DNA of 34,003 nucleotides from Stenoxybacter acetivorans DSM 19021 (lineage in GTDB: Bacteria > Pseudomonadota > Gammaproteobacteria > Burkholderiales > Neisseriaceae). The translations under genes and the position numbers were made by a program. The notes under the pieces were generated by a model. The model did not search any database. It was not told the DNA's origin and worked only from the letters and a program-made list of their open reading frames with translations. The stretch spans positions 573 through 34,575 of the forward strand of contig NZ_JQKE01000026.1 of assembly GCF_000745895.1 (NCBI RefSeq), given 5' to 3'. How positions within the stretch are numbered: position 1 is the stretch's first letter; each line of letters opens with the position of its first letter. Positions 25,470-33,678 of the stretch are shown one piece after another.

Positions 25470-26420
25470 ATGTCCAATACTCCTGTTCAATATCCCGAAG
25501 AATTAGTGATTGCCAGCCGTGAAAGTCTGCTGGCAATGTGGCAAGCCGAACACATTCAAGCCTGTTTGCAAACCCTGTACCCAAATATGCGGGTGCGCAT
25601 TGAGGGCATGACCACGCGAGGTGATCAGATTTTAGACAAAACATTGTCTAAAATTGGCGGCAAGGGTTTGTTTATTAAAGAGCTGGAACAAGCCTTACAA
25701 GAAGGACGTGCTGATTTGGCAGTGCATTCCATTAAAGATGTTCCCATGGATTTGCCGCAAGGCTTTGCATTGGCTGCGATTACCGAGCGTGCTAATCCGT
25801 TTGATGCTTTTGTGTCCAATCAATATGCTTCTTTGGCTGAAATGCCAACAGATGCGGTGGTGGGAACAGCGAGTTTGCGCCGCGAAGCACAAATTCGCGC
25901 CGCGTTCCCTCATCTGCAAATCAAACCGCTACGCGGCAATGTACAAACCCGTTTGCGTAAATTGGACGAAGGTGAATACGATGCGATTATTCTTGCCGCT
26001 GCCGGTTTAGATCGGCTGGCATTGCATGAGCGTATTCGTACATTATTGCCGCCTAATGAGAGTTTGCCCGCTGTTGGGCAAGGGGCGTTGGGTATTGAAA
26101 TTGCCGATACGCGCACGGATTTATTCGATTTGCTGCAACCTTTAAATCATGCGCAAACCGCTGCATGCGTGTTGGCGGAGCGCGCTTTGGCACGGGCGTT
26201 GGGCGGTAGCTGCCAAGTGCCGCTGGCGGGTTTTTGCACTGAAGAAAACGGCATACTTACTTTGCGCGGTTTGGTGGGGCAGCCCGACGGTTCACGCACA
26301 CTCACGGCATCAGCACAAGCACCCGTTGCCTATGCCGATGCGCTGGGGCGCGCCGTTGCCAAACAATTGAGTGAGGACGGTGCGCAAGACATCATCAACG
26401 CTTTATTAACAGCGTCGTAA
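25470..26420 (+). CDS. hemC: Hydroxymethylbilane synthase HemC
   Basis: HemC (porphobilinogen deaminase) joins four porphobilinogen units into hydroxymethylbilane. The 316-residue length is usual. The dipyrromethane cofactor attaches to C248 in GGSCQVPL. The catalytic aspartate is D90 in HSIKDVPMD, and the substrate-binding arginines lie in TASLRREAQ (134-142) and [11 protein letters not shown]. It is the first gene of hemC-hemD-hemX-hemY, with hemD starting 4 bp after its stop. Confidence 0.97.
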   Translation: MSNTPVQYPEELVIASRESLLAMWQAEHIQACLQTLYPNMRVRIEGMTTRGDQILDKTLSKIGGKGLFIKELEQALQEGRADLAVHSIKDVPMDLPQGFALAAITERANPFDAFVSNQYASLAEMPTDAVVGTASLRREAQIRAAFPHLQIKPLRGNVQTRLRKLDEGEYDAIILAAAGLDRLALHERIRTLLPPNESLPAVGQGALGIEIADTRTDLFDLLQPLNHAQTAACVLAERALARALGGSCQVPLAGFCTEENGILTLRGLVGQPDGSRTLTASAQAPVAYADALGRAVAKQLSEDGAQDIINALLTAS

Positions 26421-26424
26421 AAAT

Positions 26425-27171
26425 ATGGTTCAGCCGGCTGTTGTATTATTGCGTCCGAATACGCAGAATGAGGCTGATGCTGCGTTGTGCCGATCTTTGG
26501 GCTGGCAGCCAATCCCTTTCGGAACGCATAAACTGGTTGCCGATGCGGCGGCTTTAAACAGGCTGCCTGAAAAAGGCAATGATGCCGATGCCGTGTTTTG
26601 GGTCAGCCCCGGTGCTGCGGACATTGCCGCTGGTGCATTGCTGCCGTATTCAGGCAGCCTGAAACCGATACACATTGCCGTGGGTGAAGCCACGGCGCGG
26701 CGGTTGCGTGAATTGGGTTTTGCGCAGGTGATTTGTCCGCAAGACGGGCATGACAGCGAAGCGGTATTGCGCTTGCCACTGTGGCGGGAAAAAACGGGGA
26801 AATTATTGATTGTGCGCGGCACATTCGGACGTGATGTGCTGGCGGAAACTGTGCGCGGTTTGGGCTGGCAAGTGTGTGTTGCCGAGGTATATTCGCGCGA
26901 AACCGTGCGCTTGGATTGGCATGCGTTGGAAGTGTATCAAAACACAGGCTGCCTGAAAGCCGTTTATGTAACTGCCGTTGCGCAAGTACACGAATGGTTT
27001 TGTCAAGCACCGCCGGCATTTACCCCTGTATTGAAAAGATTGTTATACTTCACCCATCATCCGCGTATTGCCGAGGCTTTGGCTGCACATCAAGTTTCTC
27101 GCATTTTCGTTGGTTCTTTACGTGAAGGATTATCCTCCACCGCAAACAAGGAAACCATAAACCATGAGTGA
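26425..27171 (+). CDS. hemD: Uroporphyrinogen-III synthase HemD
   Basis: HemD closes and inverts ring D of hydroxymethylbilane to give uroporphyrinogen III. The 248-residue sequence is divergent, as is usual for this family. Recognisable parts are VLLRPNTQNEADAALC at the N-terminus, FWVSPGAADIAAG, GKLLIVRGTFGRDVLAETVRGLGW in the middle, and the EVYSRETV segment. Position between hemC and hemX settles the call. Three full uptake sequences lie inside this short gene (26560, 26649, 26946). It overlaps hemX by 8 bp (ATGAGTGA). Confidence 0.9.
   Translation: MVQPAVVLLRPNTQNEADAALCRSLGWQPIPFGTHKLVADAAALNRLPEKGNDADAVFWVSPGAADIAAGALLPYSGSLKPIHIAVGEATARRLRELGFAQVICPQDGHDSEAVLRLPLWREKTGKLLIVRGTFGRDVLAETVRGLGWQVCVAEVYSRETVRLDWHALEVYQNTGCLKAVYVTAVAQVHEWFCQAPPAFTPVLKRLLYFTHHPRIAEALAAHQVSRIFVGSLREGLSSTANKETINHE
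26560..26571 (+). repeat. DNA uptake sequence (AGGCTGCCTGAA)
   Basis: First of three exact copies within hemD, in plus orientation. Confidence 0.85.
26649..26663. repeat. Double-ended uptake sequence in hemD
   Basis: TTCAGGCAGCCTGAA contains the main form on the minus strand (26649-26660) and the Kingella-type form on the plus strand (26652-26663). Confidence 0.8.
26946..26957 (+). repeat. DNA uptake sequence (AGGCTGCCTGAA)
   Basis: Third copy within hemD, in plus orientation. Confidence 0.85.
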
Positions 27172-28537
27172 ATCCACCAATAACACACTGCCGCCTGAAT
27201 CTGCTGATTCAAGCGATGCCGCTCAAAACCTGCCGGTGAATGCTGAATCGGAAAAACTTGCTGCCGATAACCAGCGGCCAACACCATTGCCAACGTTTGT
27301 TAAACACACAGAGAAAACCATGTCTGATACACCAAACAACATACCTGCCGCGCCCATTGTGATTAAACAATCTTCCGGAAAAGGCATGGCACTGGGTGCG
27401 CTGGTTTTGTCTTTACTGGCATTGGGTGCTGCCGGTTTCTTGTTTGTGGAAGGGCAAAATGTTTTAAAACGGCAGGAAATCAGCTTTGATCAGAAATTTC
27501 AAACAGTCGGTGAGAATGGCAGTAAAAGCATTGATTTGGCGCAGCATAATTTAAGTAAAATTGAACTCATCAGCCAAGAATTGCAAACCTTGCAAAACAA
27601 CAGCAAACAGCAGGCAGAGCAGGTAAACGCTGTACAAAAAGCGTATCAAGAATTGATTAAAAGCCGCAGTGATTGGTTGGTGGACGAAATTGAAGCAACG
27701 CTGAATCTGGCGGCGCAGCAACTGATTATTTCCGGCAATGTGCCGACCACTGTTCAAGTGCTGGAAAATTTGGAAACCCGTTTGGCACGGTTTGATCAGC
27801 CGCAGCTACTGCCGATTAAACAAGCCGTCAGCAATGATTTGAATCAACTCAAAAGCCAGCCCTATTTGGATACCGCCGGTGTTTCTTTGCGATTGAATCG
27901 CTTGGAAACAGCCGTGTCAAGTTTGCCTTTGGTGATTGACGACACGCTGCAACCCAAAGCCTCAGTCACCGCACCCATATTGAGTGATCCCACTGCGCCG
28001 TGGTGGCGGTGGGCGTGGCAAAAAACATGGCAAAGTTTGGCGGGTATGGTGGAAGTGCGCCGTTTAAACAGCAATGACTCCATGTTGATGTCGCCTGAGC
28101 AAACTTATTTTGTTCGTGAAAATCTGCGTTTACGCTTGTTGGATGCGCGCATCGCGCTGATACAGCACAACAGTGAAATTTATGCCGGGGATTTGAATGC
28201 GGCACAGGCGGCAGTGAATCAATATTTTGACACTCAATCACCGCAAACTCAGTCGTGGCTGAACGAATTAACCCAAATTCGGGATTTGGATATTCAAAAC
28301 AGCCCGAAAAACAATATGCTGGCTGAAAGTTTAGCTGCTGTGCGTGCCTATCAAAAACAAGCAAATATGGTGAGTAATATTGATGCCGCATCTGAACCTT
28401 CGCAAGCGAGTGAATCAATTGCCGAAGGGGCGGCAGCGGGTGAGCAAGCGGCTTCTGCTGCTTATGTGCAGCCACTGCCAAAACCACTTTCTGAAAATGC
28501 CGCTTCAGGCAGCCGCACGGAGGGACGCGCATTATGA
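27164..28537 (+). CDS. hemX: HemX-family membrane protein (HemX-HemY operon)
   Basis: This 457-residue protein has a polar N-terminal tail (about 1-75), one membrane helix at about 77-96 (ALGALVLSLLALGAAGFLFV), a coiled-coil stretch (about 115-170, QNLSKIELISQELQTLQNNS), and the HemX domain with WLVDEIEATLNLAAQQLII and PWWRWAWQKTWQSLAGMVEVRR. The C-terminal 60 residues are alanine- and serine-rich. Databases often label HemX a uroporphyrinogen methyltransferase, but this chain shows no SAM-binding motif that I can see. It probably has a structural or scaffolding role with HemY. A second ATG (27320, MSDTPNNIPAA) mirrors the first (MSESTNNTLPP). The stop overlaps hemY in ATGA. Confidence 0.88.
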   Translation: MSESTNNTLPPESADSSDAAQNLPVNAESEKLAADNQRPTPLPTFVKHTEKTMSDTPNNIPAAPIVIKQSSGKGMALGALVLSLLALGAAGFLFVEGQNVLKRQEISFDQKFQTVGENGSKSIDLAQHNLSKIELISQELQTLQNNSKQQAEQVNAVQKAYQELIKSRSDWLVDEIEATLNLAAQQLIISGNVPTTVQVLENLETRLARFDQPQLLPIKQAVSNDLNQLKSQPYLDTAGVSLRLNRLETAVSSLPLVIDDTLQPKASVTAPILSDPTAPWWRWAWQKTWQSLAGMVEVRRLNSNDSMLMSPEQTYFVRENLRLRLLDARIALIQHNSEIYAGDLNAAQAAVNQYFDTQSPQTQSWLNELTQIRDLDIQNSPKNNMLAESLAAVRAYQKQANMVSNIDAASEPSQASESIAEGAAAGEQAASAAYVQPLPKPLSENAASGSRTEGRAL

Positions 28538-29742
28538 AAAGCCTGATTTGGATTATTGTGCTGTTTGCTGTGGCAGTGGGGCTGGTGCTGGGTGCAAAAT
28601 TCTACAGCGGTGATGTCTATATTGCCGTGGAACAAACCTTGATTCGCATTGATTTGCATCTGTTTGCGGGTTTTGTGCTGTTGGCGGTGGTGTTGCTGTA
28701 TGTGTTGCTGAACTTGGTTTTGGGTACATTGCATCTGCCGCAGCGCATGCGCCGTTTTACCGAAAATCGGCGTGGACACAAAGCCGATGTGGCGTTGAAC
28801 CGTGCCGGTTTGTCTTATTTTGAAGGCAAATTTCAACAAGCGCAGGCACAAGCGCAGAAAGTATTGGACAACAAAAACGGCGGACACAACAAAGCCTTGG
28901 CTTTGCTGATTGCCGCGCACAGTGCCGATCAAATGGACGATGCCGACAGCCTCAATCGTTATCTGCAAGACATTGCCGCTTTGCCGGTTAAACAGCAACT
29001 GTCGCGTCATTTATTGCTGGCTGAATCGGCTTTGGTGCATCGAAATTACACTGCTGCTGAAGCTGCGCTTGCTGATGCCGCGGCGATTAACCCGAATTTA
29101 ACTCGTTTGGTTGAATTGCAGCTGCGTTTTGCATTTGAACAAAACCAACCGCTGACCGTGCTGGAAAAAACCGCTAAACTTCATAAAGTAGATGCAATCA
29201 GTGACAGTGAAAACCAGCAATATCAACTTTGGGCATACCGTAAACTGCTTGTACAAGCGCAAGACGCAGATGCCTTAAAAGCCTGTTTAAAACGGATTCC
29301 GGCTGATTTGCAGGCGGGAGAAATGAATGCTGAAATCGCCGCCAAATACGCCGAATTGGGTTTGTATCCGCAAGCGGTAAAATGGGTGAATAAATATTAT
29401 TCGAGCAATCAAAATCCGGCGTTGCTGCCGACTTTGATTCACAGCAGTCAATATTTAAGCGACAAAGAACAGCAAAAAGCGATGGACATTGCCGAGGGCT
29501 GGCTGAAAACCACGCCCGATAATGCGCCCTTATTGTTGAATTTGGGGCAAATGGCATTTGATAAACAGCTTTGGGGTAAAGCGCGGGCGTATTTGGAAGC
29601 GAGTTTAAATATTCAAGACGATTCAACGGCGCGGTTGGTGTTGGCAAAAATTTTAGACCAAGCCGGTGAACACACTGAAGCCAAAACACAGCGCAATCTT
29701 GTGCTGAAAAAAATAGATGATCAAAACGGAGATGAAATTTAA
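28534..29742 (+). CDS. hemY: HemY-family membrane TPR protein
   Basis: This 402-residue protein has two N-terminal membrane helices (about 2-22 and 43-65) and then a long helical region of TPR-like repeats, for example ALNRAGLSYFEGKFQQAQAQ, LLLNLGQMAFDKQLWGKARAYL and EHTEAKTQRNL. This is the proteobacterial HemY of the hemCDXY operon, unrelated to the Bacillus protoporphyrinogen oxidase of the same name. Its role in tetrapyrrole synthesis is not settled; it may organise membrane-bound enzymes. It begins in a 4-bp overlap with hemX. A terminator follows its stop. Confidence 0.9.
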   Translation: MKSLIWIIVLFAVAVGLVLGAKFYSGDVYIAVEQTLIRIDLHLFAGFVLLAVVLLYVLLNLVLGTLHLPQRMRRFTENRRGHKADVALNRAGLSYFEGKFQQAQAQAQKVLDNKNGGHNKALALLIAAHSADQMDDADSLNRYLQDIAALPVKQQLSRHLLLAESALVHRNYTAAEAALADAAAINPNLTRLVELQLRFAFEQNQPLTVLEKTAKLHKVDAISDSENQQYQLWAYRKLLVQAQDADALKACLKRIPADLQAGEMNAEIAAKYAELGLYPQAVKWVNKYYSSNQNPALLPTLIHSSQYLSDKEQQKAMDIAEGWLKTTPDNAPLLLNLGQMAFDKQLWGKARAYLEASLNIQDDSTARLVLAKILDQAGEHTEAKTQRNLVLKKIDDQNGDEI

Positions 29743-29761
29743 ATCCTGATTTGTTTAAATG

Positions 29762-29796
29762 AATGCTTGCCAAAATTTCGGCAGGCATTTTGTTAT
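29762..29796 (+). terminator. Terminator after hemY
   Basis: A 10-bp stem (AATGCTTGCC, 29762-29771, with GGCAGGCATT, 29780-29789, one T-G wobble) with an 8-nt loop, followed by TTGTTAT. It starts 19 bp after the hemY stop and would end the hemCDXY transcript. Confidence 0.7.
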
Positions 29797-29939
29797 AGCG
29801 GCTTACTTTCAGATCACAGCGGTGTTTTTCTTTGCGTATTGCTGATATCGCATTGCCGGAGTTTGCCCTGCTTTAAAAATTAAGCCATTGTATGGCAAAC
29901 ATTGAAACATCAATCCATTCATAAAAAACAGAGAACTTC

Positions 29940-31022
29940 ATGAAACCTTTGCAAAACGATACTTTTCTACGTGCTTTATTGAAAGAACCGACTGAATACA
30001 CCCCCATTTGGATGATGCGGCAAGCAGGGCGGTATTTGCCTGAATACAAAGCCACCCGCACCCGTGCAGGCAGCTTTTTAGATTTGTGCAAAAATACCGA
30101 GCTGGCAACCGAAGTAACCATTCAACCATTGGAACGCTTTGATTTAGATGCGGCGATTTTATTTTCCGATATTCTCACTGTTCCTGATGCCATGGGTTTG
30201 GGTTTGTATTTTGCCGAAGGTGAGGGGCCCAGATTTGAACATCCTTTGCAAAACGAAGCCGATATTCGGGCATTGGCTGTACCGAATATGGAAAAATTAA
30301 GCTATGTGTTTGACGCTGTGCGCAGTATTCGCCGTGCTTTAGACGGACGTGTGCCGCTGATTGGTTTTTCAGGCAGCCCGTTTACTTTAGCGTGTTACAT
30401 GGTGGAAGGGGGCAGCAGCAAAGAATTCCGTACCATCAAAACCATGATGTATTCGCGGCCTGATTTATTGCATCGTATCTTAGACATCAATGCGCAAGCA
30501 GTAACGGCTTATCTTAATGCGCAAATTGCAGCCGGTGCACAAGCTGTGCAGATTTTCGACACTTGGGGCGGTGTGCTGAGTGATGTGGCGTTTGCTGAAT
30601 TCAGTTTGCAGTATTTGCGGCAAATTGTTGCGGGTTTAACCCGAGAAGCCGATGGCAGACGGGTCCCTGTGATTGTATTTGTGAAAGGCGGCGGTTTGTG
30701 GCTGGAGCAAATGGCAGGCATCGGTGCAGATGCGCTGGGTTTGGATTGGACTTGCAATATTGGTCAAGCCCGCGCTCGAGTGGGTCAATACGTTGCGTTG
30801 CAAGGCAATTTTGATCCCATGGCATTGTTTGGTTCGCCTGAAGCCATTGAAGCGGAAGCCGCACGAATTTTGGCAGATTACGGTCAAGGCTGCGGGCATG
30901 TATTTAACTTGGGACACGGCATTAACCAACACGCCAATCCCGAACATGCCAAGATTCTGGTGGACACCGTACATCAATTATCGCGAGAGTATCACAGCAA
31001 TTTAGATAATAATTATAATTAA
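29940..31022 (+). CDS. hemE: Uroporphyrinogen decarboxylase HemE
   Basis: HemE removes four acetate carboxyls from uroporphyrinogen III to give coproporphyrinogen III. The 360-residue length is typical. The N-terminal signature [15 protein letters not shown] (22-36) holds the active-site arginines; [15 protein letters not shown] carries the essential aspartate; and [17 protein letters not shown] and FNLGHGI at the C-terminus are family marks. It follows hemY after about 200 bp and a terminator, so it likely has its own promoter. A near-match to the uptake sequence (11 of 12) lies at 30368-30378. Confidence 0.97.
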   Translation: MKPLQNDTFLRALLKEPTEYTPIWMMRQAGRYLPEYKATRTRAGSFLDLCKNTELATEVTIQPLERFDLDAAILFSDILTVPDAMGLGLYFAEGEGPRFEHPLQNEADIRALAVPNMEKLSYVFDAVRSIRRALDGRVPLIGFSGSPFTLACYMVEGGSSKEFRTIKTMMYSRPDLLHRILDINAQAVTAYLNAQIAAGAQAVQIFDTWGGVLSDVAFAEFSLQYLRQIVAGLTREADGRRVPVIVFVKGGGLWLEQMAGIGADALGLDWTCNIGQARARVGQYVALQGNFDPMALFGSPEAIEAEAARILADYGQGCGHVFNLGHGINQHANPEHAKILVDTVHQLSREYHSNLDNNYN

Positions 31023-31034
31023 AACAAAATGATA

Positions 31035-31058
31035 TTTATTATTTGTACAAATAATAAA
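31035..31058. promoter_or_regulatory. 24-bp perfect palindrome upstream of the phasin gene
   Basis: A perfect palindrome centred on TTGTACAA (31043-31050) with TTTATTA / TAATAAA arms. It lies 13 bp after the hemE stop and 147 bp before the phasin start. It could be a repressor operator; a T-rich right arm is missing, so it is a poor terminator. It contains one of two TGTACAAATA copies (31044-31053). Confidence 0.6.
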
Positions 31059-31073
31059 ATTGTCACAACAATT
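31058..31073. promoter_or_regulatory. Inverted repeat AATTGT-CACA-ACAATT
   Basis: A perfect 6-bp inverted repeat with a 4-nt centre, directly abutting the 24-bp palindrome. The TTGTCA within it (31060-31065) resembles a -35 hexamer, so a bound protein could block RNA polymerase. A matching -10 was not clear. Confidence 0.45.
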
Positions 31074-31084
31074 GGCAATAATAT

Positions 31085-31108
31085 GGATAATATTATCCTG
31101 TACAAATA
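31085..31108. promoter_or_regulatory. GGATAATATTATCC palindrome with adjoining TGTACAAATA
   Basis: A perfect 14-bp palindrome (31085-31098) is followed at once by the second TGTACAAATA (31099-31108), 55 bp from the first copy (close to five helical turns). GATAAT within the palindrome could be a -10 element. Confidence 0.5.
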
Positions 31109-31189
31109 CAGCAAGATGTGTTAAAAGCATTAGGAAGCAATGAGAGGACTTATTAGGGATTTTCCAATTTTCCGCAGTCTGTTTCTATC

Positions 31190-31198
31190 TAAGGAGGT
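31190..31198 (+). promoter_or_regulatory. Strong ribosome-binding site of the phasin gene
   Basis: TAAGGAGGT is a full-length match to the anti-Shine-Dalgarno sequence, ending 7 bp before the ATG at 31206. It fixes the start there rather than at 31140 and indicates high expression. Confidence 0.85.
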
Positions 31199-31205
31199 TT
31201 TACCT

Positions 31206-31574
31206 ATGTACACCGATATTTTTAAAGCATTTAACGATCAATCTAAAACCACGCTTGAGCCGGTGGTGAAATTTAACCAATTGGTTGCCAAAAATTTCAC
31301 TGAATTGACTAATTTGCAATTGGATTCTGCTCGCCAGTATGCTGAAATCGGCTTGGCTCAGCTGCAATTGAACAGTCAAGTGAAAGACATGCAGTCTTTG
31401 ATGAATAGTGGCAGCAAACAAATGGAAACCATGAATCGCATCAGCCAGCAAATGATTGAAGACGGCAAGAAATTGTCTGCATTGGCAACCGAATTCAAAA
31501 CCGAATTGGATAAATTGGTTGCAGACAGTGTTGTTAAAGCGCAAAAAGAAGCTGCCGTAAAACCTGCAAAATAA
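31206..31574 (+). CDS. Phasin-family granule-associated protein
   Basis: Phasins coat polyhydroxyalkanoate granules and control their number and size. The 122-residue protein is almost wholly helical: MYTDIFKAFNDQSKTTLEPVVKFNQLVAKNFTELTNLQ gives the usual N-terminal phasin pattern (written here as seen: FNQLVAKNFTELTNLQ is the diagnostic part). A heptad-like amphipathic helix then runs to about 100, with a short lysine/alanine tail (KEAAVKPAK) at the end. The open frame extends to 31140, but the ribosome-binding site at 31190-31198 fixes the start. phaC follows, with a terminator-like hairpin between them. The upstream region is rich in palindromes. Confidence 0.88.
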   Translation: MYTDIFKAFNDQSKTTLEPVVKFNQLVAKNFTELTNLQLDSARQYAEIGLAQLQLNSQVKDMQSLMNSGSKQMETMNRISQQMIEDGKKLSALATEFKTELDKLVADSVVKAQKEAAVKPAK

Positions 31575-31598
31575 GTATGTGTAATAAAATAATAGGGA

Positions 31599-31637
31599 TT
31601 TCAGGTAGCCGGTCATTTCAGGCTGCCTGAAATTTTA
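31599..31637 (+). terminator. Hairpin between phasin and phaC genes
   Basis: TTTCAGGTAGCC (31599-31610) pairs with GGCTGCCTGAAA (31621-31632), 12 bp with one T-G wobble and a 10-nt loop, followed by TTTTAT. The right arm is an exact uptake sequence (31620-31631). It should end most phasin transcripts, leaving phaC at lower level or on its own promoter. Confidence 0.75.
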
Positions 31638-31725
31638 TGCGCTTTTGCACTGCATTCATCAAAGCATCAAAGAAGTTTCACTTTGCGGTAAATACGCGCT
31701 TTCACCACGCCCATTCAGTATCCAC

Positions 31726-31730
31726 GGAGG
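31726..31730 (+). promoter_or_regulatory. Ribosome-binding site of phaC
   Basis: GGAGG lies 6 bp before the ATG at 31737 and fixes the phaC start. Confidence 0.75.
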
Positions 31731-31736
31731 ATCATC

Positions 31737-33506
31737 ATGGAGCAGGCTCAATTTAAGCTTAACGAATCCGTTCAGCAAATGTTGCAGTACAACGATGACA
31801 TCTGGCAAAAAATTCAAGAATTTTACTTTGGCGATAATCCTGTCAGTGATGCTTTGGCACAGCTGAATGCTGAAGATTTGTCAAAATTTTATGAAGCCTT
31901 AGCCAAAAATCCGACACACATGATGCATTTGCAAATGAAGTGGTGGCAGGGGCAAATGGATATTTATAAAAATTTCATGCTGCGAAGCATGGGTGAAGAT
32001 GTGCCGTCGGTGATTGATGATTTGCCCGGTGATCGCCGTTTTTCCAGTGAATTGTGGAAGCAAAATCCCAATTTCGATTTATTGCGTCAGTCTTACTTAC
32101 TGTTCACCACCACCATTCGCGATATGATTGATATTGTGGAAGGTATTTCTGATCGAGTGCGTCAACGGCTGCATTTTTTCACACGTCAAATGATAAATGC
32201 CATGAGTCCGGGTAATTTTTTGTGGTCAAATCCGGAAGTGCTGAAAATCACTCAAGAAGAGGGCGGTGCGAATTTATTGCGCGGTGCACAGCTTTTTCAT
32301 GATGACCTTCTCAAAAGCGGACAATATCTGAAAATCCGTATGATGAAAGGTCATGCTTTTGAAGTGGGTAAAGATTTGGCTTATACCGACGGTAAGGTGA
32401 TTTTCCAAAATGATGTATTTGAATTGATTCAGTATACGCCAAAAACAGATACCGTATATCAAACGCCGTTATTGATTGTACCGCCGTTTATCAATAAATA
32501 TTATATACTTGATTTAAAAGAGAAAAATTCGTTTGTTAATTGGCTGGTAGCGCAAGGGCACGCTGTCTTTTTGATGTCTTGGCGCAATCCGAGTAAAGAA
32601 CAAGCGCAAATTGATTTTGGCAATTTAATTACCGATGGTGTGATGGAAGCCGTTAAAGCCATTGAAAGCATTACAGGTGAAAAAGAAGTCAATGCCATTG
32701 GTTATTGCATGGGCGGTACATTGTTGGCAGCAACCCAAGCCTATTATGTCGGCAAACGCCTGAAAAACCGCATTAAAAGTGCCACCTATTTGGCGACACT
32801 CTTGGATTTTGACAAACCCGGTGAATTGGGTGTTTTCATCAATGACCCAATCATCACCGCCATTGAAGCCTTGGAAAAACAAATCGGCTATTGTGATGGC
32901 CGCCAGCTGGCGGTTACTTTCAGCTTATTGCGTGAAAATTCTTTGTATTGGAATTATTACATTGAGAATTACTTAAAAGGACAAGAACCCGGTGAATTTG
33001 ACATCTTGTATTGGAACAGCGACGGTACAAATGTAACGCCGCCGATTCACAGTTTTATTCTGCGCAACTTGTATCTGAATAATGAGTTAAGCCAAGGCAA
33101 AGTGAAAATCAATGGTGTTGGCTTGCATTTGCCGAAAGTGGAAACGCCTAATTTTTTTATCTCCACCAGAGAAGATCACATCGCGCTGTGGGACGGAACA
33201 TTCAAAGGTGCGCAGGCTTTGGGCGGCGACCGTACTTTGGTTTTGGGTGAGTCAGGACACGTTGCCGGTATTGTGAATCCGCCTGCCAAAAATAAATATG
33301 GTTACTACACCAACACAGAAACTTTTGAAAACGACAAGCAATGGCTGGCAAAAGCCGAATACCATGCCGGTTCATGGTGGGTCTATTGGCAAGAGTGGGT
33401 TACCCAATATGCGGGTAAAAAAGTATCTGCTTATGCCGTTGGTAATGGGCAATACCCGATACTGGCTGACGCGCCGGGTGAATATGTTAAGGTGAATTTG
33501 GTTTGA
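31737..33506 (+). CDS. phaC: Class I polyhydroxyalkanoate synthase PhaC
   Basis: PhaC polymerises hydroxyacyl-CoA (mostly 3-hydroxybutyryl-CoA) into granule polyester. At 589 residues it equals the Cupriavidus necator enzyme. The alpha/beta-hydrolase core has the lipase-like box GYCMGG with catalytic C324, D480 in STREDHIALW and H508 in GESGHVAGIVNPP. The N-terminal 190 residues form the family's helical domain. Single-chain length and motifs mark class I rather than class III (PhaC-PhaE). The phasin gene is just upstream. phaA and phaB are not seen in the roughly 500 bp that remain before the window ends, where an insertion sequence begins. Confidence 0.96.
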   Translation: MEQAQFKLNESVQQMLQYNDDIWQKIQEFYFGDNPVSDALAQLNAEDLSKFYEALAKNPTHMMHLQMKWWQGQMDIYKNFMLRSMGEDVPSVIDDLPGDRRFSSELWKQNPNFDLLRQSYLLFTTTIRDMIDIVEGISDRVRQRLHFFTRQMINAMSPGNFLWSNPEVLKITQEEGGANLLRGAQLFHDDLLKSGQYLKIRMMKGHAFEVGKDLAYTDGKVIFQNDVFELIQYTPKTDTVYQTPLLIVPPFINKYYILDLKEKNSFVNWLVAQGHAVFLMSWRNPSKEQAQIDFGNLITDGVMEAVKAIESITGEKEVNAIGYCMGGTLLAATQAYYVGKRLKNRIKSATYLATLLDFDKPGELGVFINDPIITAIEALEKQIGYCDGRQLAVTFSLLRENSLYWNYYIENYLKGQEPGEFDILYWNSDGTNVTPPIHSFILRNLYLNNELSQGKVKINGVGLHLPKVETPNFFISTREDHIALWDGTFKGAQALGGDRTLVLGESGHVAGIVNPPAKNKYGYYTNTETFENDKQWLAKAEYHAGSWWVYWQEWVTQYAGKKVSAYAVGNGQYPILADAPGEYVKVNLV

Positions 33507-33678
33507 ATTCGGTTTGCAAATATAGCTAAACTATTAAAATTTTCAAAACGATTAGCTGGAAAAACTATGGCTAATTGCCTGAAATCTGCTGAACTAAGTC
33601 ATGTTTGCTTTTTTGAAAAAATAATAGTACAGCTATAACAGAGTAAATTGAGTGTATTTGCTTTGTTGGTTATACAGC

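Noticed and set aside
27164-28537. Uroporphyrinogen-III C-methyltransferase activity for HemX
   Set aside because: The label is common in databases, but the sequence shows no SAM-binding methyltransferase motifs, only a membrane anchor and helical domain.
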